A stretch of 64,000 nt of DNA from Neospora caninum Liverpool (Eukaryota; Apicomplexa; Conoidasida; Eucoccidiorida; Sarcocystidae): positions 2,604,001 to 2,668,000 of the forward strand of contig NC_018397.1 in NCBI RefSeq assembly GCF_000208865.1, written 5' to 3'. Below are positions 22,717 through 34,922 of the stretch, in pieces; position 1 is the first letter of the stretch; every line of letters begins with the position of its first letter. The notes beneath the pieces are model-generated. The model was not told the DNA's origin, ran no database searches, and worked only from the letters and a program-made list of their open reading frames with translations. The position numbers were made by a program, and so were the translations under genes.

Positions 22717-25700
22717 ATGACGAACGCGTACTTCACGGGGGGAGGCGAGGGGCGACGACGGCGGAGCGCGGAAGAGGCCGACGCTAACAGAGGAGAAACA
22801 GGAAAGGGAGAATGCTACCTCGACAGTTTCTCTCTCCAAGGCGCCTTCCGAGACTTCCAGAGCCGTGTTCCTCTCAAGAAACTTGTCAGCACGTAAGATC
22901 GCCACACGCATATCTATACGCGTACATGTTTTTACACATGCAAGTATGATACACATGTACGGGCATGTTTCCGTTGATGTATGTGTGTAGGCATGCATAT
23001 ATACAGATATATATATATATATATATATATGCATATGAATGTAGAGACAAGGGTCTCATCTTGTTTTTCTAGCCTACAGGAGGTGTGCAGTATGTACGTA
23101 GGTTAGTAGGCATATATATATGTATATATAGGTGTATATATATATATATATGTATATGTATATATATACACATGTATATGTGTGCTGTGAGAGAGTCGCT
23201 TTTATCCCTTATGCTTTGCAGGCAACGTGCGCATCACATCTGGCAATGGTACGAGCTCTGTGGGACGGAGACAGATTTCGAGGGCTCCTCTTTGATTTAT
23301 TCGTCCCCGGTCGTTTTTCTCCATGGCGTTAATGGGACTGCGGCCATCTACTTTCAGCAGCTGGAGGGGCTGGCGGAGAAGGTGAGAACGAGGCTTTCTT
23401 TCGCCTGTTCGTTTTTCGCCTTCGGGTCTCAGAGCCTAGGTGAAAGCGGCGAGGCTCTTGGGGTTGCCCCGTCCGACTCGCGCAGTGTTTTCTTGCTCTT
23501 GTGCAGCTGAGAAACTCTCGCTGTTCTCTCTCTCCTCTGGCGTTACTCGCGTGCGTGTCTATATAGTTTAAATACCTCTTTTATATCTGCCTAATGTATT
23601 TCTATATGTCTTCCCTTGCACAGAAAATAGAGAGATGCCATCGAGACCGAAGCGAGCAGTCTTTTCAGTCCAGGCGCCGGGGCTCTTCGGGAAACGTTTT
23701 TGTATATCCGTGTTTGGGATCGTCTGTGAGACGGTTTCTTTGTGGACTTCCTCTCCCTTACGCGTTGCCGGCAACTCCACAACAGCGGCTTTTCTCGGGG
23801 AGTCGGGAGTTGCGGCCGTAGCTGGAGCCTCTGGACTGTGCCGATTGCCTGGTTTCCTTTTCAGGGCTATCGGGTCCTCTCGGTTCAGTGGCCCGCGCTG
23901 TCGTCTCTCGCGTCCTTCCTGTCTTCCTTTGACGAGTTCCTGACGCATGTGCTTTCGTCGGCCCCCGCGAGGGCTGCGCGCCCTGCGCGCCCAGCGCACC
24001 GGTCTGCCTCCTCGCCGGTCGCCAGCGCCGCGGCGCTCGCTCGAGGAGACAGCGAGGACCGCGGAGAGACGCGCACGCAGCGGCGCGGCGTGCACTTGTT
24101 TGGCGCTGGCCTCGGCGGCGTCCTGTGTCTCTACTTTGCGCAACGAAGGCCGGAGATGGTCGCCAGCGTGGCTCTTTGCAACGCGTTCTTGAACTCGGCC
24201 TTTCTCCTCGGAGCTCTCGCGCCGCTCCAAGGCGTGCTGGCGCCCATGTACCATCTTCTCCCGCATGCAGCGCTGAGGAAAATCATCGTCGACACTTACT
24301 TGACTCCAAAGGCGACACCCGAGGCCGTCTTCGTGCCGCCGCAAGATGAGTGCACACCTGGGAGTCGCCGAACCAGAGAGCGAGAAGACTCCCCAGAGAG
24401 CGTCTGGGCGACCGCGTCCGACGGCGATGGCAAGTCAGCTGGCGTCTGGGTCGTTCCGCAAGAAGATTTGCAGATTCGTAACAGCAAAGAATTCCTCGTT
24501 TCCCACATCGACGCACTCAGCGCCAAAGATCTCGCTGCGAGGCTCGCGTAAGGAAAAAAAAAACCAAATTTGGGGACGGAAAGCCGTTTCCTGTCAAGCG
24601 CACTGTACCCTGTTACGCGCGCCGCTCTGCGCTCTCTCGTGCGAGAAAAAGTCGAGACAGAACGCACTGCGGAGACTCTCAGGCGGATTGAGAACTTAAA
24701 GAGTCACGGGGTGGACACCACAACAGCACCTGGATATCTTTATCCCCGTGTATCTCCATGTATCTGTACGTGTATTTATATTTATATATTTATTTATATG
24801 TATGTTTCTATGCATGTATATGTATATTTATTTATATTTATTCATATTCATTTGCGTATATATGTTTGTATGTATTGATCTAGTGTCGTTCCTCCTTTGG
24901 TATTCGTGTCAATGGTTAGCTTTCTTTGAGGGATTTTTGTGTGTCTTCCTGGTCTTCCTGCTGCCGCCTTCGTGGGGGTGCCGAGCCTCTTTGTGAGCGG
25001 CGTGAGGCCGTCGACTCTGTTTTGGAGATCGGGGCTTCCTGGATGTTCTGTGTTTCCGTTTGCCCGCTTCCTGCAGCTTGCAGATGGCGATCGGCGCCGC
25101 GCCGCCCTTACAGAAGGCGCCGGAGAAAATGCTCATTCTGCAGTCCCTGGACGCCGACGTGCCGCCCGATGTCGCAGACGACCTTCGGAACTTGTACGTG
25201 AAACTCAGGTGTACATACATCTCGAACGCCACACTACCACGTCACAGCGACATCCACGCATGCATATGTATATCTTGTGTATACGTGTATATATATATAT
25301 ATATATGTCATGTATACATCTTTGTGTACGAGTGTATGTGGAGTTCTGTCGACAGGGGCGTCGCTTGGTGTTTTTTGTGGCTGCCGACAAGGCTGTTGCC
25401 GGCGAGAGTGTTTCGGTTCTCTGTGCGGCACTCGAGTTCCCGTCACGTGTGGGGTGGTGGCCTCTTTAAAACCCGTTGTCCCTTCTCAGTTTTGTCTTTT
25501 TCAGTTTCCCCCACGCGAAAGTGGCGGAGCTGCGAGACGGCGGCCAGTTTCCCTTCCTCTCGCGCCCCGAGGAGGTGACGCTGTACATGCAAGTGCATCT
25601 GCGAAGTTGCGGCCTCTTCCCAGATCTTCACTTGATAAAGCGACAAGTCTCTGACGAAGAAACAACCTGTTCTCTGCAGAATGCCTTCTCTGCGTCTCGC

Positions 25701-26183
25701 CTCAGTAACGTGTCTTCTCTCTCAGAACAGCCACACATCTACCATCCGTCTTCTCCGTCAACATGCCTCGACACTGTCTCCCGCTCCGCTTACCCCCAAT
25801 CCTCGCTCTACACTTCTTACAACAGATCCTCGTCGTCTTCGTATAACACATCTTCTTCGTGTGACCGGTCTTCTTCATACAATTCCTCTTTTGACCCTTC
25901 GTCGTCAGCGGCTCTTGCTGGCGGTCGGCGAGTCTCTGGGGGGTTTGAGGCGAGAGGAACTTCTGCACAGAGCCAGCGGACTCAGGGGAACTCGAGCGAC
26001 GGGACTGCATGCGGACGGGGAAGCTCGGATATCGGCAGCCGAGACGTCTCTCATGCCAGCAGCTGCGGAAAAGGACGCGCTGACGCGAGCAAAGTCGAGG
26101 GAAGATTCGCCGACGAAGATCTCATTGCTCAGGAAAGGTGGAACCGAAAAAACTGGAAAAACCCCTTCAAAGAATTTCAGTAG
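22717..26183 (+). CDS. SPG21: Maspardin (SPG21-like alpha/beta-hydrolase fold protein)
   Basis: Five exons join in frame: 22717-22892, 23222-23381, 23865-24547, 25077-25193 and 25505-26183, giving 604 residues (human maspardin has 308). The fold is recognisable in order: RVPLKKLVST with HIWQWYE; strand SPVVFLHGVNGTAAIYF; GYRVLSVQWP; nucleophile elbow VHLFGAGLGG; VALCNAFLNSAFL; LAARLALQM; KMLILQSLDADVPPDVADDL; FFPHAKVAELRDGGQFPFLS; EVTLYMQVHLR. Family members act on endosomal and trans-Golgi membranes and human SPG21 loss causes Mast syndrome. The elbow has Gly (residue 194, codon 24108-24110) where relatives have Ser, so a serine-hydrolase activity is not expected. Extra material: about 40 residues before the elbow, about 60 after VDTYLTPKATPEAVFV, and a Ser/Arg-rich tail of about 180 residues. 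Exon 1 is too short to be seen as an open frame alone but matches the family N-terminus. Confidence 0.92.
23007..23030. repeat. (TA)n microsatellite in maspardin intron 1
   Basis: Twelve AT dinucleotides; a second AT-rich tract follows at 23112-23170 in the same intron. Confidence 0.95.
23112..23170. repeat. Degenerate TATATG/TA repeat in maspardin intron 1
   Basis: Interrupted TA repeat ending about 50 bases before the acceptor of exon 2. Confidence 0.85.
24759..24870. repeat. TATTTA/TATATG-rich repeat in maspardin intron 3
   Basis: An AT-rich imperfect repeat in the intron between 24547 and 25077. Confidence 0.8.
25288..25306. repeat. (TA)n microsatellite in maspardin intron 4
   Basis: Short TA tract between exons 25077-25193 and 25505-26183. 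Confidence 0.92.
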
Positions 26184-26892
26184 AGACTGTGCGACTGGCA
26201 GAAAGCCTTATCTAAAGATCCGCAAATGCTCTGTATATCTGTAGGCGCACCGACACGGGAACACCCCCTCCACATAGTCCTACATATATTCATAAATGTA
26301 AGTATCTGTGTATTCACAGGTATGTTTCTGTACTGCAAAGGTGTATGTGTGGGGTTTGAAGGACTTGTCCATATGAAAAGGTGGCGGTGGATGGGCACAG
26401 GAAAGAGAGAGGGGATTTAAGGCAGTCGCATGGGGCCGCTCAATTTGAAGAGGAGGCAGCTGACTGGAAGAGGGACGTTGGTGAACCGGGGCTGTCTCTG
26501 GCGAAGAAGCGGGGAAAAAAACCGGAGAGGAGAGAAACAGAGAAGGTTCAATTTGCGGGTCTAGAAAAGCGTCGTGTGCCGGCCTCCAGAGAGGAAGGCC
26601 TTTGGAGTTGTGCCAAAACAGTCAGGTTTTTCGGAGCGTTCTCTTCCGCTGGTGAGCTTGCTTCTTCGTCTTCTGTCGCGCGTCGGCTGTATCAATTCTG
26701 AACTCTTGTTTTTTTAGCCGCAACCTATGTGCGTCGCCTCCCGGTGTATGCGTACACCTGAGGCCGCGAGGCTCCCCACGTGGACCAGGTGTGCCTTCTG
26801 CTTCGTGACGGTTCCACCTCTTTAGCTGTTCTCTCCGTTCCACTCTACGCACGCCTCTTTTAGCCAAAAGGCGTCTCCGCTCTGTTCACACA

Positions 26893-26907
26893 GGGGGGGG
26901 GGGGGGG
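26893..26907 (+). repeat. Poly-G run, 15 G
   Basis: Uninterrupted G homopolymer in the gap between maspardin and the CID gene. Confidence 0.95.
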
Positions 26908-27286
26908 AGTCAGGATCTCCGAGAGCTTTTTTTTGCACCTTCGCTTATTCTCTTAGGACCGCATTTTCCCCAAAGATTTTCAATTCAGTCTGATGCGAAA
27001 CATTCACATATATATATATATAAGGGAACGGAAGCTCGAAAGAAAAAATATATATATAGGCGTGCGTCTATTTAGATGAATGCAGATGTCGCGCATGTAC
27101 ACTGTTGTCTTCAAAGCGGCGCATTATGTCTGAAATGCTTTGTTGCGTCGAGAGACCCTAGGATCGGTTTTTCGCGAGCACCTTAGTCACATCAAACACG
27201 AGATCTCCACGCATTTCCTCTGGATATCTATGTAGTAGGGATATACGTAAATATATGTCATACTGGAAAACTCGGCTCCTACGTAC

Positions 27287-27288
<2 letters not shown>

Positions 27289-27320
<32 letters not shown>
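27289..27320. repeat. (TA)n microsatellite
   Basis: Sixteen AT dinucleotides in the gap between maspardin and the CID gene; a shorter tract lies at 27008-27022. Confidence 0.96.
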
Positions 27321-27323
<3 letters not shown>

Positions 27324-28037
27324 TGTGTATATACATATGTGTGGATGTCTGGAAACCCGGTGCTTATCTGCATCTCTACGTATTCATACCTATATGTATA
27401 AACATTTTATACTAGAGACCTGTGCGCATGCATTCATCTCTCTGGAGAGCTCTGGATCTCGACAAATTCGCCAGTGCGGCAGCAGCTGCCGTTTGCCTTT
27501 GACGCAGGATTTGTTTTCTTTAAAAAGAGAAAGGGTAGCTGAGAGGCTTGAAAACACATGGACTTACACCTATGCGCCTTCTGAGAGTCCCCTTGTTTGC
27601 ACTCCCTCTTCCCGACGAAATGCCCGTTGTCAAGTCTACATTCTCGACAGATTCGTTCTGCAAGCGGCACTCTCACCAAGCTGAGCGTTCAATATGCCCG
27701 AAGCACGGGCCGAGACTTTGGAAGGCGAGAAAAAATAGAAAACCAAACTCGAACACCCTCGCGGGGTGCACCCGAGAAGCGAGCGAGGCGGAGATCCCAG
27801 GGAAACAGGTACAGCGGACAAGAAGAGATGGGGTTGCCATCTGCATTTAAACACACATCTATCTGCATCTGTACATTCACATATCTGTACATCTCCCAAA
27901 ACGATAGGGAGAATATCGATACAGGAATATACAGATTGCGTACGGTGTATCGCTTCTTCTTGTTTTCCCCGAGTGTTTCTCTGCGTGTCGCCTCTTCCTC
28001 CCAGTTCCTTTGTCCTTCTCTCGGTTCGCTCTGTGTT

Positions 28038-28566
28038 TTAGGACCGATGGCTCTTGTCGTTTCCACTTCCACGGTCGCGGCGTTCAGCCCCCTTCGTGGG
28101 TTTCCCCTCTCCGTGTTTTGCCTGTTTACTTTTTTCGTCGTTCTCGCGCTCTTCTGTAGCTCGCTCTCTGGGGCCGACGGCCTGCGACTGGCGACGGCGT
28201 TTTGACGGGGAGACTTCCTCGGTTAGGGAGGAGGTGAGAGACGAGATGGACGCGCGAAGGCCAACGAAGTCTTCGTGCATGCACTGAAGAAGAGACGAGA
28301 GATCGAGAAGCGAAGACTGCAAAAGAATGTACTCTTGTCCTGAAAGGAAAAACAAAGTCGAGACAAAGCGAGACGCGACTCGGCCGAGGCACCCTCCCTG
28401 GTCTCTCGCGCTGGTCTTCTTTGGGGTATGGGCTCTCGCCGGCACGCGGTTTCTGCATTTCTCTAACCAGGAAATAAAAACAGTTCCAGAAAAACACTCG
28501 AGTTCAGACGCTCTGAGAAATCTCCTTTTTCTACGCTTACCCACACCCGTAAATATGCACGAACAC

Positions 28567-28613
<47 letters not shown>

Positions 28614-31600
28614 TGCGGAAATATGCATACATAGATACAAGCATTTTGTATGTATATATGTGTATATGTATTTACGTATACAAACATATATACATATGTA
28701 AAGCTAGATATATGTGAATCGATGTGTAGATACCACGTATCTATATGTGTGTATGCATGTGTTCATATCTGTATTGATGCGACTTCAGGGGCAGACTGCA
28801 CGGTGATTAAGCGAGAGATCAGGCGCGCTGTTGTCTCTGCCGTTCTTTTTGACGCTCTTGAATTCAGTTCTCCGCAACAAAAGCACCTGTGAGGCGCGTC
28901 GCGCGGTCGAGAGCGGCGCTGCATTCCGTCAGCTGGTTCACAGGCATGCCGGCGAACAACGCAGCCGAAAGAAGCGGAGGCGGAGGCGATAAAGAAAAGG
29001 AAGATGAGGGAGCAGAAGAGGGGAGAGGCAGGAGAGAAGAGACGTCGGAGGAAGAGAGAGACGAGTTGAAGGGAAGTTCCTGCAATTTGCTCCGCGCGTG
29101 GGCGATGCCCTGAGGAGAGAATCGGCATCGGAGACACACAAAAGCACGGGAAGCACAAAGCTTCTCTCGCGGCGCAGAGAGAGACCGGTCGTCTCCTTTG
29201 TTCCTCTCCTCTCTCGTCGACTGCCTACCTTGGTAACACTCGGCATCCTGAGAAGGCACTTGAGCGCAGGGAGGGAGAGCGCGCGACAGGCCGCGACGGC
29301 GCTGCGAGACGGCTCTGCATGCAGAGACAAAGTCGCCGACGTGCCTCGCGTGCACCGCGAAGGATGCAAAAGACTCGAGAGCAGCGGGTGGATTTCGTGG
29401 AGCGGCGAAGGAAGTGCGAGGCCCCCGGGCGGGACAAAGGCGAACAAGTGCCGCACCGCTTCGTGAGTGTAAAAGCCGCGCTCGGCGAAAATGCAGCAAC
29501 ACCGCAAAACCTTCTCCGTGAGGAGTGGCGGAAACTGCGGAAGCTGAAGGAAAAAAAGGAAAGAAAAAGACAGAAAGTGGAGAGAAAAAGAACAGGAAAA
29601 GAAGCGCATGCGCAAACACAAACAAGGTCGATGCGGTCTCCACGTGCCCCGACAGAGACTCACCACAGACAGGGGTCAGGAAACAGAAAAAGACGATTCA
29701 TGGAGAGACAGAGACAGAGAGAAAGAGAGACAGAGAGAAAGAGGAACTGAGGTGTCGGGAAGTGGATACGTACATAGACGAGCCTCCACATCCATCGCAC
29801 GTACTCCATATCCCGAGAAATGCATGCACACAGGGATCGAGTGCGAGCTCCACACACTGGCCTGCACATATGCCTACGTGTCCAGCGAGGGAACTTTGTG
29901 TATGAACCGAGGGAAACTCAGGCAGTCTCGCGGGCTCCAAATCGTGATCCCGACACGTCGAGAGGCGAAGGGAGACTCCCGAAACGACCAGAGACGGACG
30001 TGCACGTTTTTTCTACTGCGCGCGGCGGCAGCGCGGGGCGAACAGGGGCATTTGGACGACCGTCCCCTTTTCCCGCAAAATCCCTAGAAAGCAAAGGTTT
30101 CCCGTGCGTCACTGTGGACGGTGTCGCTCCGCAGGAACAGCGTGTACGGCCTCCTGTGTGAACAGTGGATCTCTGTGTTCGTAAGTTGAACGCGACATGT
30201 CCAGCAGCGAGGCGAGTCGCCCCGCGTTTGTTTTCTGCGGCCTACAGTCTTCATGAAAGGGACGAGAAAGGCGTAGAATCCGATGTCCCCGAAGCGCCTG
30301 CTTCCCTGGGGAGGCAGGCGAGCCGCGTTGCCGTGCTCGAGCGCGGGCGGCGGTAGAGGAGACGGCGCGGCTACAGGCTGATGCAGGAGGTGGTGAAAAA
30401 GGTAGAAAATCGCCAGGCGAGACACCGCAGGCACGCTCGGCCTCTGCATCTCCTCCGCAAAGATGTGCACGAGCCGCTCCGATTCAGGGCCCGCAAAGGG
30501 CAAAAGAAAATTCGCCAGCATTTCAATCGCTACCTAAACAAAACGACAGCGCCGCTGCGATTCAGAGAAACCTGGATGCGAAAAGCGAAAATGTGGCAAC
30601 ACGCATACCACTGACGCGCACACGCGCGGAGAAAGGCACGTACACACACGCAGTTACATGGAAAGACACAATTCCTGAAGTGATCGGAAAATACCTAGGT
30701 TTGTTCATTGCACAGACACATTTATGTGTGTTCATCGATGCACGCAAAAACATATCTACATACAGATACAGACTAAAACACACCTGTGCATATACGCACG
30801 TGTGATGCAAATATACGTAAATACAAAATACACAAATACATAAACACAAATATATGCATATATATATATATATACATATATCCATTCACGTACATATATG
30901 TAGCAGTTGGTGGAGACCGTGTGTCTCGGGAGGGGTTACCTGTCGGTTGTCGAGACGCCTTAACTGCTGGCGGATAGACTTTTCTGGGAAAGCTTCTTCT
31001 GCGTCGAGGTGCGTAGCGGCTTCGACGGGTCCTCTTTCGCTGACACTTCCTCGCTTTTCTTGAGTTTTCTGCCGACCAAATTGTTCGCGAAGAGACGCCA
31101 AACAACTCCCCACGCTCGCCGCGTCGAAGGCCCCGTCTGCTCCGGCAGCAGAGGAACGAGGAGGAAGAGGAGAAAGGGAAGACAGTGACGACTGAGGAGA
31201 CGAGGGGAGACCAGAGAGAGAAGAGAGAGAAGGAAGAGAAGAGCCGAGAGACGCAGTTGTGTCGACTCGTCTGTCAGTGTTTGCAGCGTGTACGAGAGGG
31301 GAGACTCCAGTAAGCAGACTGTTGCCCTTTGCCGCGTAGGACGGGGGAGACGAGAAGGAAGAGAGAGAAGAGAAAGAGGACGAGGAGACTCCAGGAGCAG
31401 TCTGGGCGTCTAGAAAGGCTGGAGGCCGGTTCAGAAGCGCGGAAGACGCTTGCCACGGAGGGGCGGAGAGAGACGGCGAGAAGGAGAGGGACTCGGGCGC
31501 CCCATTGCGGTTTGTATGGGGTGTATATACGCTCGAAAAAGTAGAGAGAGCCGGATCCACGACAGGAGGCAGAACGGGCGCGAGAAAACCAGCTCCGGAA

Positions 31601-31755
31601 GGAAACGAAAGCGTTCCTGACGGGTCCGAAGAACCAAAAGAAGGCGAAGAAGAACCGGGGTCTCCGTCGTCCGAAATCGGACTAAAGTCCGCATACGACG
31701 CCTCGCCAGCACCTCCCGGTGGAGGTACACCCAAACCAAGATTCGCTGCCATCAT
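28038..31755 (-). CDS. CID/RPR-domain protein (RPRD1/Rtt103-like RNA polymerase II CTD binder)
   Basis: Five exons in transcript order, all joins in frame: 31755-30940, 30533-30246, 29543-29229, 29109-28887, 28339-28038; 647 residues. Exon 3 may instead start at 29534, also in frame. Residues 1 to about 255 are Ser/Pro-rich and look disordered. The CID follows and matches RPRD1/Rtt103 helix by helix: IRQQLRRLDNRQ; VAIEMLANFLLPF; ERLVHIFAEEMQRP; VSRLAIFYLFHHLLHQP; FGDIGFYAFLVPFM; LLTEKVLRCCCIFAERGFY. An insert of about 20 residues separates the fourth and fifth helices. CIDs bind the phosphorylated heptad repeat of the largest RNA polymerase II subunit and act in termination and 3' processing. 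The tail has an amphipathic helix (LLQSSLLDLSSLLQCM) and a Lys/Arg-rich end that could be a nuclear signal. No RNA-recognition or zinc motif was seen, which argues against Nrd1/SCAF- or Pcf11-type proteins. Confidence 0.85.
28571..28610. repeat. (TA)n microsatellite in the last CID-gene intron
   Basis: Twenty AT dinucleotides in the intron between 28887 and 28339. Confidence 0.96.
30857..30874. repeat. (TA)n microsatellite in the first CID-gene intron
   Basis: Short TA tract between exons 31755-30940 and 30533-30246. Confidence 0.88.
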
Positions 31756-34267
31756 TCAAACAATATATCCACGTATACACATATACATATGCGAAGCCAG
31801 AATGAAGTATATTTGCTTCACAGACGGAAACAAGTTGGATTCATGTCGACAGATGTGAGAATGTCTGCTTGTTACGAGACAGACTTTTTCGCCGCGCGTG
31901 CTGGGGCAGAGAGAGACTCTGCCGGCATGTGGCGAAAAACGACTCCACAGCCACGAGCGGGAAGACCACTCTCGCTCGTCACACAGCGACACTCCGCACT
32001 GTGTGGAGAAAAGGGGAGACGGGGAACTGAGGATGTTGGGCGTGAGAGAATCCCGCGTCGGTCTCGGAAGCAGAACGGATCTTCAGACACACACCGGGGG
32101 TTGCCGAAGAAGGAAGGGAGAGCAGGCGGAGAGAGTCGAGTGTGTCTGGAACAGAATTGACCTGCGTGAATGCAGAGGAGCCGCTGTGCGGGGAGAGGCC
32201 TGTGAAGCTCTGGAACGGAGCCTCTGCCGGGGTTTGGAATCTTGCTTTGAAAGGCAAACCGAGGACTGCTTTCTACCAAAAACCCCTGCCGGGTGGTTGC
32301 GCGCCGAGACCGAGTTTTGAGACGACCGTGGAATGCAGCCTTCCCGACAGCCTCAGGAGGAACGATGTCAGCTGCAGTCTCTCGGGGGATTTGGAGAAAG
32401 GGACACAGAACGAGAAAGAGGCCAAGAGAGACAGCGGGAGAAGACAGGCAAAAAGATGAAATAGAAAGAGGAAGAAAGAAGGAACTGGCGAGAAAGACGG
32501 ATGGAGCAGTCGCGGGGTATGCTGTTTGCGAGAGCTTGGGGCGCGTTTTGTTTCGGAGATTCGCAAGCACGTTTCCTCTCTGGAAAAATGCCAGTCGGTC
32601 ACACCCCACAGAGATACTTGGGGCCTCGGCTGTCTCCGTCACGGCCGGTCTCTGTCTCCTGCTGGGACGCTCAAAACACTCCGTCGTCACACGCCATTCT
32701 TGGCACAGAACCTTCCCCAAGAGAAAACATGCGGACGCCGCGTCCGAACGCGGTACAGTCCGGCGCGCAACGTCTGCCTGGGGCGAGAGTGTCTGCCGGC
32801 TTCGCTGCAGAGAAAATCTTTTTCCATGTTTCTCGTTTTCTCTCCAGACTTCGCGGCTGCCTCGGAGAGAGGGTTCGCACCCTCGAGCTTTTCTCCCGTT
32901 CTCTGAGATGCTCAAACGTGACGGCCGCCAGCACTCTTCCAGGGAAGGACGGAGAAGAAAGCACACACCAAGAGAGAGCGTCTCTGTGGGGAGGTTGTTC
33001 TAGGAATGCCAAAGACGCGAACCCGATTCATGAAAAGGAACCAGAAGGAAACACGACGAGAGGGGCCAGAACACCCCTGCGTGAAGTGCATGCGCATGTG
33101 TCCACAAAACTCGCTTTCCTCTTCCGGTATCTCTCCAGCATTCCCTTCTTGCGCCTTTCTCCTCTTCACGCTGGCTCTGTCTTTGCTGCACAGACTTCCC
33201 TCGAGGAGAAATAGAGGACTCGTTTCTTTCTTCATTCTTTGTGAAAGACTACGCGGCACTCTCTCGCGACGGTCGCGGGTGGATGCCTGACCTTTTCTCC
33301 GCTGGTGAAATTCTCCGCCGCCCGCTGCCATCTCTTCCCTCGCACGCTCTTTCTCTCCTTCGGAGGGTGATTTCTTTCTCTCTCTGCGTCGTTCGCGGAA
33401 AAGCTGTGTCTTTGCGTCGCGCTGAGAAGGGATGCCTCTCGGAGCTTCGAGGGACAGAGGAGACGCCCTCGGGGTGCCGGTCCGTGCATGCACACGCCTG
33501 TCGCTTTTTATCTGCTCTCTCCTCCGCTTTTCTTCTCGGCACTGCGGAAAGGTTCTTTCCTCTCTGGAGATGCCCACATTTTTCGCGCAGTGCAGACGTC
33601 AGTTCCCTGTGCTGGGCGCGCTTCGTCCTCTGCCCTATACTGTCGCTTCTTCTCGGTTCATCCGGTCCCGTTTATTCTCAGTTTCTTCTCCTTTTCTGTA
33701 TCGTCTTTGTCTTCGCTTCTTCTCCTTGATCGAGCAGTGTCCTGCCTTCGGAGCGCCTCCCCCCTTTCTCGCCTCTTGGGTGAAGACGCGAATATTCTCT
33801 CCACTTCTCGTGTTTGTGTTTCACCTCCTTTCTCGGGCTTCCCATTTCTTCCCCCTGCGTTTTGCGCACCCACAGTCGCACGTAACGACCCTGAGAAACG
33901 CTGTGCAGTGATGTTTCTTTGTGCGTATCAGTCTTCCTATATACATCTACAGGAGACGACCGAAAGTGGTGCGTTTCTCTCAGTGCAGGAACTGTTCTCT
34001 CTCAGAACTTCGCTGCAGAGACCGTTCTCTCGCTCTCTCTCTTTCTGCCACATCCACGTTCTCGTTTGTCCTGAGACGCGCGTTTCCCACCCTCTCTTTT
34101 GCTAGGAGGACAACGCTGCGAGTGTCCCTTCCTTCGAAGCCTCGTTGCGAGGCTCCTCCGTCGGCGACTCGTCCAGCGCCTGTTTCCCGATCAACAGGAC
34201 ACGAACCTGAAGACGGCGGACAAGGCACGAGAGAAAAAGCCCCGCGCATGCACCCGCGAGAGTCACC
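31756..34267. other. Divergent promoter region, CID gene (-) and mL41 (+)
   Basis: About 2.5 kb between two opposed start codons. Several long frames occur (31872-32966 -, 33488-34105 +, 32912-33577 -), but they overlap one another on both strands, lack domains and have no clean splice partners. I read them as chance frames in GC-balanced, CT-rich promoter and leader sequence. Confidence 0.5.
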
Positions 34268-34838
34268 ATGCCCTTCCTCGCTCTCTCGGCGCCTCGGCTG
34301 GCGAAGGTGAGGCAGAGATACACCGGGGAAAGGCAAAACGTGTGAAAACCGCAGGAACAAAAAAAAAACCAGAAATTGGTTTCCGAGTTTTGCTCACACA
34401 GGTAGAAACGCACCTCACCGAAAGGGTAGTCGACGAAAAATCAAAAGGCGGAGATTGGCGCCTGTCTTTTCTTGCGAGACGAGTGTCGACACTTAGGAGA
34501 GAAGACGCAATTGCATGTCGGAGACCAAAGAAGCCCTCTCTGTTTTCCGCACTTAGTTTGCTAGAGTGTCCCTCTTCGTGTGGCTGCATATCTCCCTATG
34601 CACAGACCCACTGGAGAGCGCCTTTTACATTTTACACGAGAGTGATGCAAAGTATCAAACACACGCGCACGCATATTCTTGTACTCCACATGCAGAAAGC
34701 AGACTCTGTCTCTTCTTGCACCGCCTTCACACGTGTATGCACCGTACATCCTCATTTATGTCGGTTATATACATATATATACATATATATACATATATAC
34801 ATATATATACATATATATACATATATACATATATATAC

Positions 34839-34873
<35 letters not shown>

Positions 34874-34888
34874 CATATATATATACAC

Positions 34889-34922
<34 letters not shown>

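Larger units (their letters stand above)
26184..28037. other. Intergenic region between convergent 3' ends
   Basis: Lies between the stops of maspardin (+) and the CID protein (-). It holds both 3' untranslated regions, a 15-G run (26893-26907), (TA)n tracts at 27008-27022 and 27289-27320, and an imperfect inverted word GGTGTATGCGTACACC at 26741-26760. No coding support seen. Confidence 0.55.

Noticed and set aside
31872..32966. A 364-codon minus-strand frame
   Set aside because: It overlaps long frames on the plus strand, has no domain, signal peptide or splice partner, and lies in a divergent promoter region.
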